From the NCBI RefSeq assembly GCF_018310535.1, contig NZ_CP074102.1, positions 3,286,001 through 3,350,000 on the forward strand: a DNA stretch of 64,000 bases, in the 5' to 3' direction. The position numbers and the translations under genes are program-made. The notes beneath the pieces were generated by a model that was not told where the DNA came from, did not search any database, and worked only from the letters and a program-made list of their open reading frames with translations. The stretch is from Streptomyces mirabilis. Lineage in GTDB: Bacteria; Actinomycetota; Actinomycetes; Streptomycetales; Streptomycetaceae. Shown piece after piece: positions 17,465-25,861 of this stretch (position 1 is its first letter; each line of letters opens with the position of its first letter).

Positions 17465-18205
17465 TCACTTGTTCTTCATACGCAGCCGGATCGGCACCAC
17501 CGCCGACTCCAGCTGCGTCTTCAGCGTCATCTTCGAGACCCCCTCGGTCCGCTCCTCGAAACGGATCGGGATCTCGACGGCGCTGTGCCCCGCCCGTACG
17601 GCCTTGTACTTCAGCTCGACCTGGAAGCTGTAACCGGCGCTGTCCAGCGTGGCCAGATCGATGTCGCGCAGAGCCTGGGCCGACCAGAGGTTGAACCCGG
17701 CCGTGATGTCCCGGATCCGGGTGCCGAGCACGGTACGGGCGTACCGGTTGGCGAAGCGGGAGAGCAGGACGCGGTGCGCGCCCCAGTCCTCGTCCAGCGA
17801 GCCGCCCTCGACGTACCGGCTGCCGATGACCAGGCCCACCCCGTTGGCCAGGGCCGTGCCGAGCATCCGGGGCACGGCCTCGACGGGGTGGCTGCCGTCG
17901 GCGTCCATCTGGACGACGTACTCGGCGCCCTCGTCGAGCGCGAGGCTCATCCCGGCCGCGTAGGCACGCCCGAGTCCGTCCTTCTCGGTGCGGTGCAGCA
18001 CGCTCATCCGGCGCCGCCCCTTGGTGTTGTACTTCTCCGCCAGCTCGTCGGCGATCCTGCCGGTGCCGTCCGGGCTGGAGTCGTCCACGATCTTCAAGTG
18101 AAGGCCGTCGAGCGGCAGTTGAAGTACGGCTTCGGCCATTCTCGGCAGATTGGCCGCCTCGTTGTAGGTAGGCATGACCACGGTCACCGCCGTGTCCGCC
18201 CCCAT
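17465..18205 (-). CDS. polyprenol monophosphomannose synthase-like GT2
   Basis: 246 residues. A GT2 catalytic domain (VVMPTYNEAANLPRM; VDDSSPDGTG; DxD motif MDADGSHP; GSRYVEGG) resembles dolichol/polyprenol-phosphate mannose synthases. It would load a sugar from a nucleotide donor onto polyprenyl phosphate at the inner membrane face. It has no C-terminal membrane helices. The ATG at 18205 is given; a TTG at 18217 overlapping the upstream stop, with GGAG upstream, is an equally good start. It is the last gene of a five-gene operon and could supply the lipid-linked donor for the GT39-like protein. Sugar identity is not determined. Confidence 0.88.
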   Translation of the reverse strand: MGADTAVTVVMPTYNEAANLPRMAEAVLQLPLDGLHLKIVDDSSPDGTGRIADELAEKYNTKGRRRMSVLHRTEKDGLGRAYAAGMSLALDEGAEYVVQMDADGSHPVEAVPRMLGTALANGVGLVIGSRYVEGGSLDEDWGAHRVLLSRFANRYARTVLGTRIRDITAGFNLWSAQALRDIDLATLDSAGYSFQVELKYKAVRAGHSAVEIPIRFEERTEGVSKMTLKTQLESAVVPIRLRMKNK

Positions 18206-18213
18206 GTCGTGCG

Positions 18214-19524
18214 TCAAGCCCTTCTCCCCTCCCCGCCGGGCGCGGGACGTCCCAGCGCCCGGAATTCCCAGCCCGCCGCGGTCCAGCGGTCCGCGTCGAG
18301 CACTCCTCTGCCGTCCAGGATCCGCGGACGGGCCACCAGGGCCGCGAGCCGCCCCGGGTCCAGTTCCCGGAACTGCGGCCACTCCGTCAGATGCAGCACG
18401 AGGTCCGCCCCGCCGAGTGCCTCCTCGGCCGAGACGGCATACCCGAGCAGCGGATACGCCTTGCGGGCATTGTCCATCGCCTCGGGGTCGTAGACCGTGA
18501 CGTCGGCGCCGTCGAGCCGCAACCGGGCGGCCACGTTCAGCGCGGGCGAGTCGCGGATGTCGTCCGAGTCCGGCTTGAACGCGGCGCCCAGGACAGCGAT
18601 CCGGGCCCCGAGGACCCCTCCCCCGCACAGTTCCCGGGCGAGCGCGACCACCCTGTCGCGGCGACGCATGTTGATGGCGTCGACCTCGCGCAGGAACCCG
18701 AGCGGGACGCCGAGCTCGTCGGCGCGGTGCGCGAAGGCGCGGATGTCCTTGGGCAGACAACCGCCGCCGAACCCGACGCCGGCGCGCAGGAACTTGGCGC
18801 CGATCCGGTCGTCGTGGCCGATGGCCTCGGCCAGGACGGACACGTCGCCGCCCGCCGCCTCGCACACCTCCGCCATCGCGTTGATGAACGAGATCTTGGT
18901 GGCGAGGAAGGCGTTGGCGGCCGTCTTGACCAGCTCGGCGGTCGGGAAGTCCGCGGTGACCAGCGGCGTCCCGGCAGCCAGGACCGGGGCGTACACCTCC
19001 CGGAGGATCGCCTCGGCACGTGCGGAGCCGACGCCGAACACCAGCCGGTCGGGCCGCAGGGTGTCCTCGACGGCGAAGCCCTCGCGCAGGAACTCGGGGT
19101 TCCAGGCGACCTCCACGGCATGGGTGTCCGCGAGCCGCCGGGCCGTTCCCACCGGCACGGTCGACTTCCCGACGAGCAGCGCGTCCTCGGCCGCGTGCGC
19201 GGCGATCGCCGCGAACGCCGCGTCGACGTACCGCAGGTCGGCGCCGTCGCAGTCGGCCCGCTGCGGGGTCCCGACGCACACGAAGTGCACCTGCCCGAAC
19301 GCCGCCGCCGCTTCGTAGGAGGTGGTGAAGCGCAGCCGTCCCGAGCCGAGGTGCTTGCGGACGAGTTCACCGAGCCCGGGTTCATGGAAGGGCACCCGCC
19401 CGGCGGCCAGCGCGGCCACCTTGTCGGGGTCGACATCGACCCCGAGCACCTCGTGCCCGAGCTCCGCCATACAGGCGGCGTGGGTGGCACCGAGATAGCC
19501 GGTGCCGATGACTGTGAGCCGCAT
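18214..19524 (-). CDS. UDP-glucose/GDP-mannose dehydrogenase family protein, probably UDP-glucose 6-dehydrogenase
   Basis: 436 residues. The N-terminal Rossmann motif is VIGTGYLGATHAACMAELGHE. The catalytic Lys region is ELVKTAANAFLATKISFINA (K200), and the nucleophile is C256 in GFGGGCLPKDIRAF. The C-terminal UDP-binding domain has GAAFKPDSDDIRDSP. The NAD-dependent four-electron oxidation would give UDP-glucuronate; GDP-mannose dehydrogenase is a less likely alternative. The ATG at 19524 matches the family start and has GGAAAGG upstream. It sits in the glycan operon, so a uronic acid is a likely component of the product. Confidence 0.9.
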   Translation of the reverse strand: MRLTVIGTGYLGATHAACMAELGHEVLGVDVDPDKVAALAAGRVPFHEPGLGELVRKHLGSGRLRFTTSYEAAAAFGQVHFVCVGTPQRADCDGADLRYVDAAFAAIAAHAAEDALLVGKSTVPVGTARRLADTHAVEVAWNPEFLREGFAVEDTLRPDRLVFGVGSARAEAILREVYAPVLAAGTPLVTADFPTAELVKTAANAFLATKISFINAMAEVCEAAGGDVSVLAEAIGHDDRIGAKFLRAGVGFGGGCLPKDIRAFAHRADELGVPLGFLREVDAINMRRRDRVVALARELCGGGVLGARIAVLGAAFKPDSDDIRDSPALNVAARLRLDGADVTVYDPEAMDNARKAYPLLGYAVSAEEALGGADLVLHLTEWPQFRELDPGRLAALVARPRILDGRGVLDADRWTAAGWEFRALGRPAPGGEGRRA

Positions 19525-19578
19525 GAGCACGGCCTTTCCTACGGGATCAGGAACGAAAAGGTGAGAGGTGACCGGCAT

Positions 19579-21348
19579 TCAGGACGTCTTCGTCCAGATC
19601 TTGTACGTGCCCGAGCCGCCCGAGCTGAGCTTGAACGGGATCGCGCCGACCAGGCGGTAGTGCCCGCTCTCGCGCACCTGTCGTTCGAGGTACTTGTCGA
19701 GCTCCGGGGTGGCGATGCCGTCCAGGACTACGAGGTCGAAGTAGCCGTCCTTCAGGGCGAGCCGGTAACCCTCGTTGCCGTGGTGGACGGCGCCCTTCTT
19801 GTCCGCGTACCCGATGCCGTACGTCGAGGTCCACTGCGAGTGGTCCGTCTTGTCCCGCAGGTAGTAGACGGGAACCTCGTACGTGGCGCCCAGATACCTG
19901 CCCTTGGGCTTCATGTACGGCTCGATCGCCTTGACGAGCGGCGTCGAGTCCGGCCACAGGCCGAAGCGCCACTCCGACTGCGAGACACCGAGGCACAACG
20001 CGGTGACCCAGATCAGGATGCCAAGCTGGGGGTAGCGGAAGTGTTTGCCCACCAGGCGGATCACGCCGATCCCTGCCATCGGTGCGGCGAAGAGCAGACC
20101 GAAGTCCAGGTGCTTGTAGAGCGAGACGGAGGTCTGCAGATGGATCTGGTACGCCGGGGCCAGCAACGCCGTACCGGTCAGCAGCAGCCCGAGCAGCGTG
20201 CGCCAGCGCCATCCCGGCCCGTGCAACCCGTACGAGCGCGGGGACTCGTTCATCCGGCCCCGGCGCGCGTAGAAGAACGCTCCCGCGCAGGCCGTGGCGA
20301 ACATCAGCCCGCCCCACTCCCCCGACTTCTCCAGGAGATCCATGGCGGCATCGGTGCCGTGCGCACGGTTGGTGGTGGTCTGCTTCACGCCCGCCAGAAC
20401 GTTCGTGTACATCAGCCCGACGCCGACGAGCACACCGGTGCCCACGGTCAGCAGGGTCGCCCGCAGCAGACAGCGCCAGCCGCGGTGGTGCCAGCTCGTC
20501 AGCGCGGCGAGCACGATCAGAGTGGGCACGTACAGCGCGGACGCGTACTTCACCGCGACGGCTAGGACCATCACGGGTGCCGCGAGCAGCACCACGACCG
20601 CGGGCGCCCGATTGGTGCGTACGACGATCCAGGCGGCCAGAGCGAGAAGGAAGATCGCGGGCGCATCGTAGGTGGCGAACCAGCCCAGCACGATGGTCGG
20701 CTGGGTGACCGCGAACAGGGCGGCGGCCACCAGCGCGACGCGCTCGTTGAACATGCGTCGGGTGAAGGAGTACAGCAGGCTGGTGGCGCCCAGCATGCAC
20801 AGCAGGCTGAGCAGCCGCGCTCCGGACAGCCCGAAGTATCCGTCGACGACCGCGGCCGCCACCGGGTACAGCATCGGCGACCCCGAGAAGTACGACGCGT
20901 AACCGCTGTGCAGCGGTGTGCCGTTCATCAGGTGGTCGATGATGTTGTGCCCGGCCGCCAGGTACAGGGCCTCGTCCTGGAAGGCGGTGTTGGACAGCCG
21001 CAGCGACAGCACGGCCTGGATCGCCAGGACGAACAGCAGCACCCCGCGGCTCACCCAGGAGCGCCGCCGGCTGGGGGTGTCGTCCCACCCGGCGTCCGGG
21101 GTCTCGGGAATCGTGTAAGCGGGTTCGACGGGCACCTGCTGCTCGACGGTGCGCAGAGCGTATGTGGGCTGGTCGTCGTGCCGTTGCTCGGGAATGGCCG
21201 GGGCGTACTGCTCCTGCTGGTACTGCCCTTGGTACTGCTGCTGGTACGTGGCCGGCTCACCCTCGGAGTTGAACCACGTGACATCCTCCTCGTCCGCGCC
21301 GTACGGGTCGTAGGGCTGCGGCGTGTAGTGGTTCTGTCCGGCGTTCAT
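19579..21348 (-). CDS. GT-C (GT39/PMT-like) membrane glycosyltransferase
   Basis: 589 residues. A hydrophilic, Gln/Tyr-rich N-terminus (NHYTPQPYDPYGADEEDV; YQQQYQGQYQQEQY) covers about 95 residues. A polytopic region with roughly ten membrane helices follows. The first loop has LSNTAFQDEALYLAAGH, the place where GT-C enzymes carry their acidic catalytic residues (D and E). The last ~130 residues form an extracytoplasmic domain. Such enzymes use polyprenyl-phosphate sugars. The ATG overlaps the GH26-like stop as ATGA. Acceptor and donor are unknown; the neighbouring polyprenol-phosphate synthase is the obvious donor source. Confidence 0.83.
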   Translation of the reverse strand: MNAGQNHYTPQPYDPYGADEEDVTWFNSEGEPATYQQQYQGQYQQEQYAPAIPEQRHDDQPTYALRTVEQQVPVEPAYTIPETPDAGWDDTPSRRRSWVSRGVLLFVLAIQAVLSLRLSNTAFQDEALYLAAGHNIIDHLMNGTPLHSGYASYFSGSPMLYPVAAAVVDGYFGLSGARLLSLLCMLGATSLLYSFTRRMFNERVALVAAALFAVTQPTIVLGWFATYDAPAIFLLALAAWIVVRTNRAPAVVVLLAAPVMVLAVAVKYASALYVPTLIVLAALTSWHHRGWRCLLRATLLTVGTGVLVGVGLMYTNVLAGVKQTTTNRAHGTDAAMDLLEKSGEWGGLMFATACAGAFFYARRGRMNESPRSYGLHGPGWRWRTLLGLLLTGTALLAPAYQIHLQTSVSLYKHLDFGLLFAAPMAGIGVIRLVGKHFRYPQLGILIWVTALCLGVSQSEWRFGLWPDSTPLVKAIEPYMKPKGRYLGATYEVPVYYLRDKTDHSQWTSTYGIGYADKKGAVHHGNEGYRLALKDGYFDLVVLDGIATPELDKYLERQVRESGHYRLVGAIPFKLSSGGSGTYKIWTKTS

Positions 21349-22352
21349 CGCGACTTCCGTATGTCGAAGCCGAAGAGGTCGTTCGCGGCGAGGCGCTTGA
21401 ACTCCTCGAGGGCCAGCGGGCTCGCCTCCAGCCGCCAGTCGGCACGCTTGCGGTGGTTGAACCAGATGAAGCCGATCATGTTGTCGTCGGCCTTCACACC
21501 CGCGAAGAGGTTGCGGATGTCGGCGCGACGCCGCTCGCCGGGCATGGCCCCGGTCTCCAGAAGCAGCATGGGCTTCTTGGTGAAGGTGCGGATCTGGTCC
21601 CGAGTCGGGCCGAAGACACTCTCGAAGGCGTTGTCCTCGCCGAGCGTGAAGTAGCCGACGAGGCCGACCCAGTCGACATAGGCGTCGCCCGGGTAGTACG
21701 GCTTCAGCTTGACGGTCTTGACCGGGTTGATGATGTTGGGCGCCCAGGCCCAGATCACGTTCGAGGCACCCGCGTCGAGGAACGTGTCGTGGATGTGCCG
21801 CCAGGCGGCCACGTACTGCTGGGGCGTGACGCTCTGGGTGCCCCACTTCTCCCAGTGACCATTCATCTCGTCGGCGAAGTCGATCACGACAGGCAGGTTC
21901 AGCTTCCGGACCGCCGTCGCGTACTTCTTGATGTACGCGTCCGACTTACCGGCCGCGATGTCGGTGAACGAGACGTCGAAGGGCTCCCAGGACATCAGCG
22001 TCAGGGCGCCCTCGCCCCAGGCCTTGCGGACCCCGCTGGCGTCGAAGCCGTCGCCCCACCCTGCGTAGTACTCGATCAGGTTCGGCTGCTTGCCGGTCAT
22101 CTTCGTGTACGCATCGACGTTCTTCATCGAGGTCGGGGCGCCCGCGACGGCCGCTCCGTAGTACTTCTTCGCCGGCTTGAGCAGCGGTACGACGTCGTAC
22201 GGGACATCCGACCCGGCGCTCGCCGAGGGATCCGTCTTCGCGCCTCCGGAGGAGGCCGACGTGTCTGTGTCATCGCCGAGCAACGAGCAGCCGCTGAGCA
22301 TGAGCAGCGCGGAGAGTGCGAGCACGGCGGACCGTGCGCGGGTGAACAACAT
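21345..22352 (-). CDS. lipoprotein, GH26-like glycoside hydrolase
   Basis: 335 residues. The lipoprotein signal ends LSGC with C22 as the predicted lipidated residue, and a Ser/Gly/Asp linker follows. The catalytic domain resembles GH26 beta-mannanase-type enzymes: the acid/base E162 in DFADEMNGHWEKWG and the nucleophile candidate E266 in KPMLLLETGAMPG. FIWFNHRKRADWRL near the end is typical of bacterial GH26-like proteins. It overlaps both neighbours (TGATG upstream, ATGA downstream), so it is translated with the polymerase and GT39 genes. Likely trims or releases the polymer; the exact linkage is unknown. Confidence 0.85.
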   Translation of the reverse strand: MLFTRARSAVLALSALLMLSGCSLLGDDTDTSASSGGAKTDPSASAGSDVPYDVVPLLKPAKKYYGAAVAGAPTSMKNVDAYTKMTGKQPNLIEYYAGWGDGFDASGVRKAWGEGALTLMSWEPFDVSFTDIAAGKSDAYIKKYATAVRKLNLPVVIDFADEMNGHWEKWGTQSVTPQQYVAAWRHIHDTFLDAGASNVIWAWAPNIINPVKTVKLKPYYPGDAYVDWVGLVGYFTLGEDNAFESVFGPTRDQIRTFTKKPMLLLETGAMPGERRRADIRNLFAGVKADDNMIGFIWFNHRKRADWRLEASPLALEEFKRLAANDLFGFDIRKSR

Positions 22353-23962
22353 CAGGCGGCCGCCTCCGCTCGGGGCTGGACCAGAACGCGGCCCACGACG
22401 AGGGCGTAGAAGAGTCCGGAGGACAGGATCAGGGCGAAGTCGGGGGCGTTCATCGTGAACATCCGCCATGCCCCGGCACCCACCCAGATCAAGGCGGTGC
22501 CGCCGCTCCACACCCACATGCCGATCCAGAAGCGCCGAGTCTTGTTCTTCTTGGCGCCGGAGGAGCCGGTCGGCTGCCAGCCCATGCGGTTCTTGCGGAG
22601 TATGTCCCAGATCGCGAAGACATGGGCCCAGCCGTACATCATGCGGGCCGCCCAGGCCTCGAGCCGGTAGGGGGCCTTGTGCCACATAGGGAAGATGATC
22701 GTGGTGTAGACGATGCTGGGCACCACCAGGAGCAGATTCTCGACCTTGAGCTTCTCCGGCATCATCAACAGCAGCACGATCGGGATCACCGGCGCCGCGA
22801 AGGTGAACAGCGCCGTGTGGATGTAGTAGAAGAAGCCCGACATGTAGCAGAGGCGGCTGGACAGCTTGATCTTCCGCTGCCAGAACTTCTTGCTGCCGAG
22901 CAGGCTCATCGAGCCTGAGCACCAGCGGTACTGCTGGTTGAAGAAGGCACCCGCGCTGTCCGGGCAGACCCCCGTGGAAACGGCGACCGGCACGTACCGC
23001 AGGTCCCAGCCCAGGCCGCGCAGGTCGAAGCCCGTGTGGACGTCCTCGGAGTGCTCGATCAGCGTTGTCCCGCCGTTTGTGTCCAGGGCGGCCCGCCGGT
23101 AGATGGCACAGGAGCCGACGCAGATCGCGCCGTCGCTCCCCTGCCGGGACACCTGCACGGACCGGTAGAACAGCTCCTGTACGGCGCCCGCACCGCGCTC
23201 GATCCAGTTCTGCGAGTCCAGGACGCGGAAGTACTGCGGGGACTGGACGATCCCGACGCGCGGGTCCTCGGCCATGTACGGCAGCAGCTCTTCGAGCAGG
23301 TCGGCGCGCGGTGTGAAGTCGGCGTCGAGGATGAGGCAGAACTCCCCCTCCGACTGCCCGAAGCCAAAGTGCAGATTCCCCGCCTTCTTGAACCAGCCGC
23401 GGTTCTCCCGGGTGCCGTAGCGGAACCCGAAGTCATGGGCCATCGCCTCGAGCTCGGAGCTGGCCCCGTCGTCGAGCACGAACGGCACACAGACGCCCGG
23501 GTACCGGTCGGCCATCGCCCGTACATGCGTCCAGGTGTTGTGCAGCACCTCAATGGGCTCACCGCACACCGGCAGGAAGACGTCGACAGAGGGATAGACC
23601 TCGGGCCGCCAGTTCGCCACCAGACGCCGGTGGTGCTTGATGTCGAAGTCCCGCGTGAAGCCGTTCACCCGCAGCGAGATCAGGTAATAGATCACCGTGA
23701 AGACGAGCAGCGGCGTGTAGATCCACAGCACCGGCGTGGACTGCGCCAGCTTGAACTGGCTCACGATCAGGCAGAGAAAGCTGACCAGCGAGCTGATCGT
23801 CAAAATCCACAGATGCCGCTTGGCGTACGAGTACTTCTCAGCCTCGCTGGGCGGCAGCGGCAGCAATCCCAGGGAGACCTGGCCGCCGCGCCCCGCTCTT
23901 CGCCTTCCGTTCTGCCGCGTAGCGCGGCGCCCACCCGTGCGGACAGGACCAACTGAACTCAT
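22352..23962 (-). CDS. cellulose-synthase-like GT2 polysaccharide synthase
   Basis: 536 residues. A basic cytoplasmic N-terminus is followed by two helices (about 51-68 and 78-98) and the GT2 domain. The motifs for a processive enzyme are all present: VLDDGASSE, the DxD at D213-D215 (LDADF), HSEDVHTG (E306-D307) and Q343xxR346W347 in FNQQYRW. About four helices follow from residue 370. There is no PilZ domain, so c-di-GMP control is not evident. The ATG at 23962 is preferred over upstream codons because it follows a G-rich site. It heads the operon and its stop overlaps the GH26-like start as TGATG. Confidence 0.9.
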   Translation of the reverse strand: MSSVGPVRTGGRRATRQNGRRRAGRGGQVSLGLLPLPPSEAEKYSYAKRHLWILTISSLVSFLCLIVSQFKLAQSTPVLWIYTPLLVFTVIYYLISLRVNGFTRDFDIKHHRRLVANWRPEVYPSVDVFLPVCGEPIEVLHNTWTHVRAMADRYPGVCVPFVLDDGASSELEAMAHDFGFRYGTRENRGWFKKAGNLHFGFGQSEGEFCLILDADFTPRADLLEELLPYMAEDPRVGIVQSPQYFRVLDSQNWIERGAGAVQELFYRSVQVSRQGSDGAICVGSCAIYRRAALDTNGGTTLIEHSEDVHTGFDLRGLGWDLRYVPVAVSTGVCPDSAGAFFNQQYRWCSGSMSLLGSKKFWQRKIKLSSRLCYMSGFFYYIHTALFTFAAPVIPIVLLLMMPEKLKVENLLLVVPSIVYTTIIFPMWHKAPYRLEAWAARMMYGWAHVFAIWDILRKNRMGWQPTGSSGAKKNKTRRFWIGMWVWSGGTALIWVGAGAWRMFTMNAPDFALILSSGLFYALVVGRVLVQPRAEAAA

Positions 23963-24209
23963 GCAAAACCCACCCCCGGGTCGGAAATGACCCGATGACC
24001 CCCACCCTCGCCCCAGCCACCCCATTTCGAACTATTGACCGGGAAACGAAATCATAGCCGGGAGGTAAGAGCTTCGTAAGGTACAACCTGCGCACTAAGT
24101 CGGGTATCGCACATGATGGGCGATGTAAAGAGGGAACATCCTGGTTACACACGCATTTCGGCACGCCGCATAACGGACCGATCTCCTCTGCGGGGAGACC
24201 GAGATCACG

Positions 24210-25067
24210 TCAGCAGCAGCCGGCCCCCGGCAGCGTCCGCCGGTTCCGCGCCTCCTTGTTGCGCGCGGCGAGCAGTTCGTCCGCGGGGTAGCCGACCTCC
24301 TCAAGCGTCAGCCCGTGCGGCCGTACGACATGGACGGCCGAGTCCCGTACGCCGGCCGCGAGCACCTTCCCGGGCCAGTCGGGGCCCCGGTGCCCGTCCC
24401 CCACGAACAGCAGCGCACCGATGAGCGAGCGCACCATGTTGTGGCAGAAGGCGTCGGCGCGGACAGTGGCGGTGATGACCCCGTCGTCCCCGCGCACCAG
24501 ACTCAGCTTCTGGAGCGTACGAATGGTCGTGGCGCCCTCGCGCTTCTTGCAGTAGGCGGCGAAGTCGTGCTCGCCCACGAGCCGCTCGGCCGCCTCGTTC
24601 ATGGCGTCGACGTCCAACGGCCAGTCGTGCCACAGGACGTGACCCCGCAGCAGGGGATCCACTCCCCCGGGGTTGTCGGTGACGCGGTAGGCGTAGCGCC
24701 GCCAGATAGCGGAGAAGCGGGCGTTGAACCCGCTGGGGGCCTCCCGCAGGGACCACACCCGCACGTCCTTGGGCAGCCGTCCGGCCAACCGCTTGAGCAG
24801 CTTCTCCTCGTGCTCGGCCCACAGCTCGACGGGAAGATCGACGTGCGCCACCTGCCCGCGCGCGTGCACACCGGCGTCGGTGCGCCCGGCGACGGTCAGC
24901 TCGTACGTGGTGTCCTTGGACCGCGTGACGGTCCTGAGGGCGTCCTCGATCTCCCCCTGCACGGTCCGACGCCCCGAGGCCTGCTTGGCCCACCCGGAGA
25001 ACTCGGTCCCGTCGTACGACAGATCCAAACGCACCCGTACGAACCCGGGCTGTACTTCGTCACTCAC
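24210..25067 (-). CDS. truA: tRNA pseudouridine(38-40) synthase
   Basis: 285 residues. The catalytic Asp lies in the motif [18 protein letters not shown], about residue 63. [16 protein letters not shown] at the N-terminus and [16 protein letters not shown] near the C-terminus are conserved TruA blocks. It modifies the anticodon arm of several tRNAs. It lies downstream of rplQ but a strong hairpin separates them, so transcription may rely partly on read-through. The 247-bp gap after it holds the promoter region of the glycan operon; nothing else was recognised there. Confidence 0.97.
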   Translation of the reverse strand: MSDEVQPGFVRVRLDLSYDGTEFSGWAKQASGRRTVQGEIEDALRTVTRSKDTTYELTVAGRTDAGVHARGQVAHVDLPVELWAEHEEKLLKRLAGRLPKDVRVWSLREAPSGFNARFSAIWRRYAYRVTDNPGGVDPLLRGHVLWHDWPLDVDAMNEAAERLVGEHDFAAYCKKREGATTIRTLQKLSLVRGDDGVITATVRADAFCHNMVRSLIGALLFVGDGHRGPDWPGKVLAAGVRDSAVHVVRPHGLTLEEVGYPADELLAARNKEARNRRTLPGAGCC

Positions 25068-25109
25068 ACCTAGATCCTCTCAAGGCCGGCATCTGTGCCG
25101 GAACACGAA

Positions 25110-25141
25110 AGCGGGCCCGCCCCCGAAGGGACGGACCCGCT
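25110..25141 (-). terminator. terminator after rplQ with UUCG loop
   Basis: On the minus transcript a 14-bp stem AGCGGGUCCGUCCC, with two G-U pairs, closes on a UUCG tetraloop, 18 bp past the rplQ stop. UUUCGUGUU follows. Confidence 0.85.
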
Positions 25142-25158
25142 CACAGCCAGGCAGTGCC

Positions 25159-25668
25159 TCAGGCGTCCTTCGACTCCTCGGCGGGAGCCTCGGCGGCGTC
25201 CTCGACCTTGGCGTCCTCGACCTTGGCCGGAGCCTCGGTCTTGACCTCGGCGTCCTTGGCGGCACGCTTGGTGGCCGCCTCGGCCTCACCGGTGGCCTGC
25301 TGGGCCACGGTCAGGGCCTCCACCAGCTCGATGACGGCCATGGGCGCGTTGTCGCCACGGCGGTTACCGATCTTGGTGATACGGGTGTAGCCACCCGGAC
25401 GGTTCTCGTAGCGCGGGCCGATCTCGGTGAAGAGCGTGTGCACGATGCTCTTGTCCGTGATCACCGAGAGCACCTGACGGCGGTTGTGAAGGTCACCCTT
25501 CTTCGCCTTGGTGACCAGACGCTCCGCGTACGGGCGCAGGCGACGGGCCTTCGCCTCGGTGGTGGTGATGCGGCCGTGCTCGAAGAGCGACTTCGCGAGG
25601 TTCGCGAGGAGCAGCTTCTCGTGCGCGGCGCTGCCGCCCAGACGGGCACCCTTGGTGGGCTTCGGCAT
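25159..25668 (-). CDS. rplQ: 50S ribosomal protein L17
   Basis: 169 residues. The core ([61 protein letters not shown]) covers the first ~115. The rest is an Ala/Glu/Lys-rich low-complexity tail ([20 protein letters not shown]), usual for Streptomyces L17. It is the last gene of the alpha operon. A 193-bp gap with a dispersed hairpin repeat separates it from rpoA. Confidence 0.98.
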   Translation of the reverse strand: MPKPTKGARLGGSAAHEKLLLANLAKSLFEHGRITTTEAKARRLRPYAERLVTKAKKGDLHNRRQVLSVITDKSIVHTLFTEIGPRYENRPGGYTRITKIGNRRGDNAPMAVIELVEALTVAQQATGEAEAATKRAAKDAEVKTEAPAKVEDAKVEDAAEAPAEESKDA

Positions 25669-25776
25669 GGTGTTTCTCCTAGGTGTCTGCCCCGGCCGTA
25701 TCAGGTACCGGGGTCAGTGTCCGAGCGGGCGATTGCCCGTCGGAGATCCGGCCACCTCTTTCAAGGCACCGGAGGA

Positions 25777-25834
25777 CCCGCGCCCCGTGAGGGGCGCGGG
25801 GAACTGCGCGACCGGCCAAGAACCGGCCCGCAGC
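25777..25834. repeat. dispersed hairpin repeat, copy 2
   Basis: A perfect 10-bp stem, CCCGCGCCCC and its complement, with a GTGA loop lies at 25777-25800. The tail GGAACTGCGCGACCGGCC follows, matching copy 1 at 2764-2818. It lies inside the alpha operon between rpoA and rplQ. Confidence 0.75.
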
Positions 25835-25861
25835 CTAGAACCGGCAGTGGAACCCGAGCTC

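Noticed and set aside
21346..23962. A conventional cellulose (bcs or cslA/glxA) operon
   Set aside because: No PilZ domain, no BcsB, and no GlxA-type copper oxidase gene adjacent; the hydrolase is GH26-like rather than GH8 or GH6.
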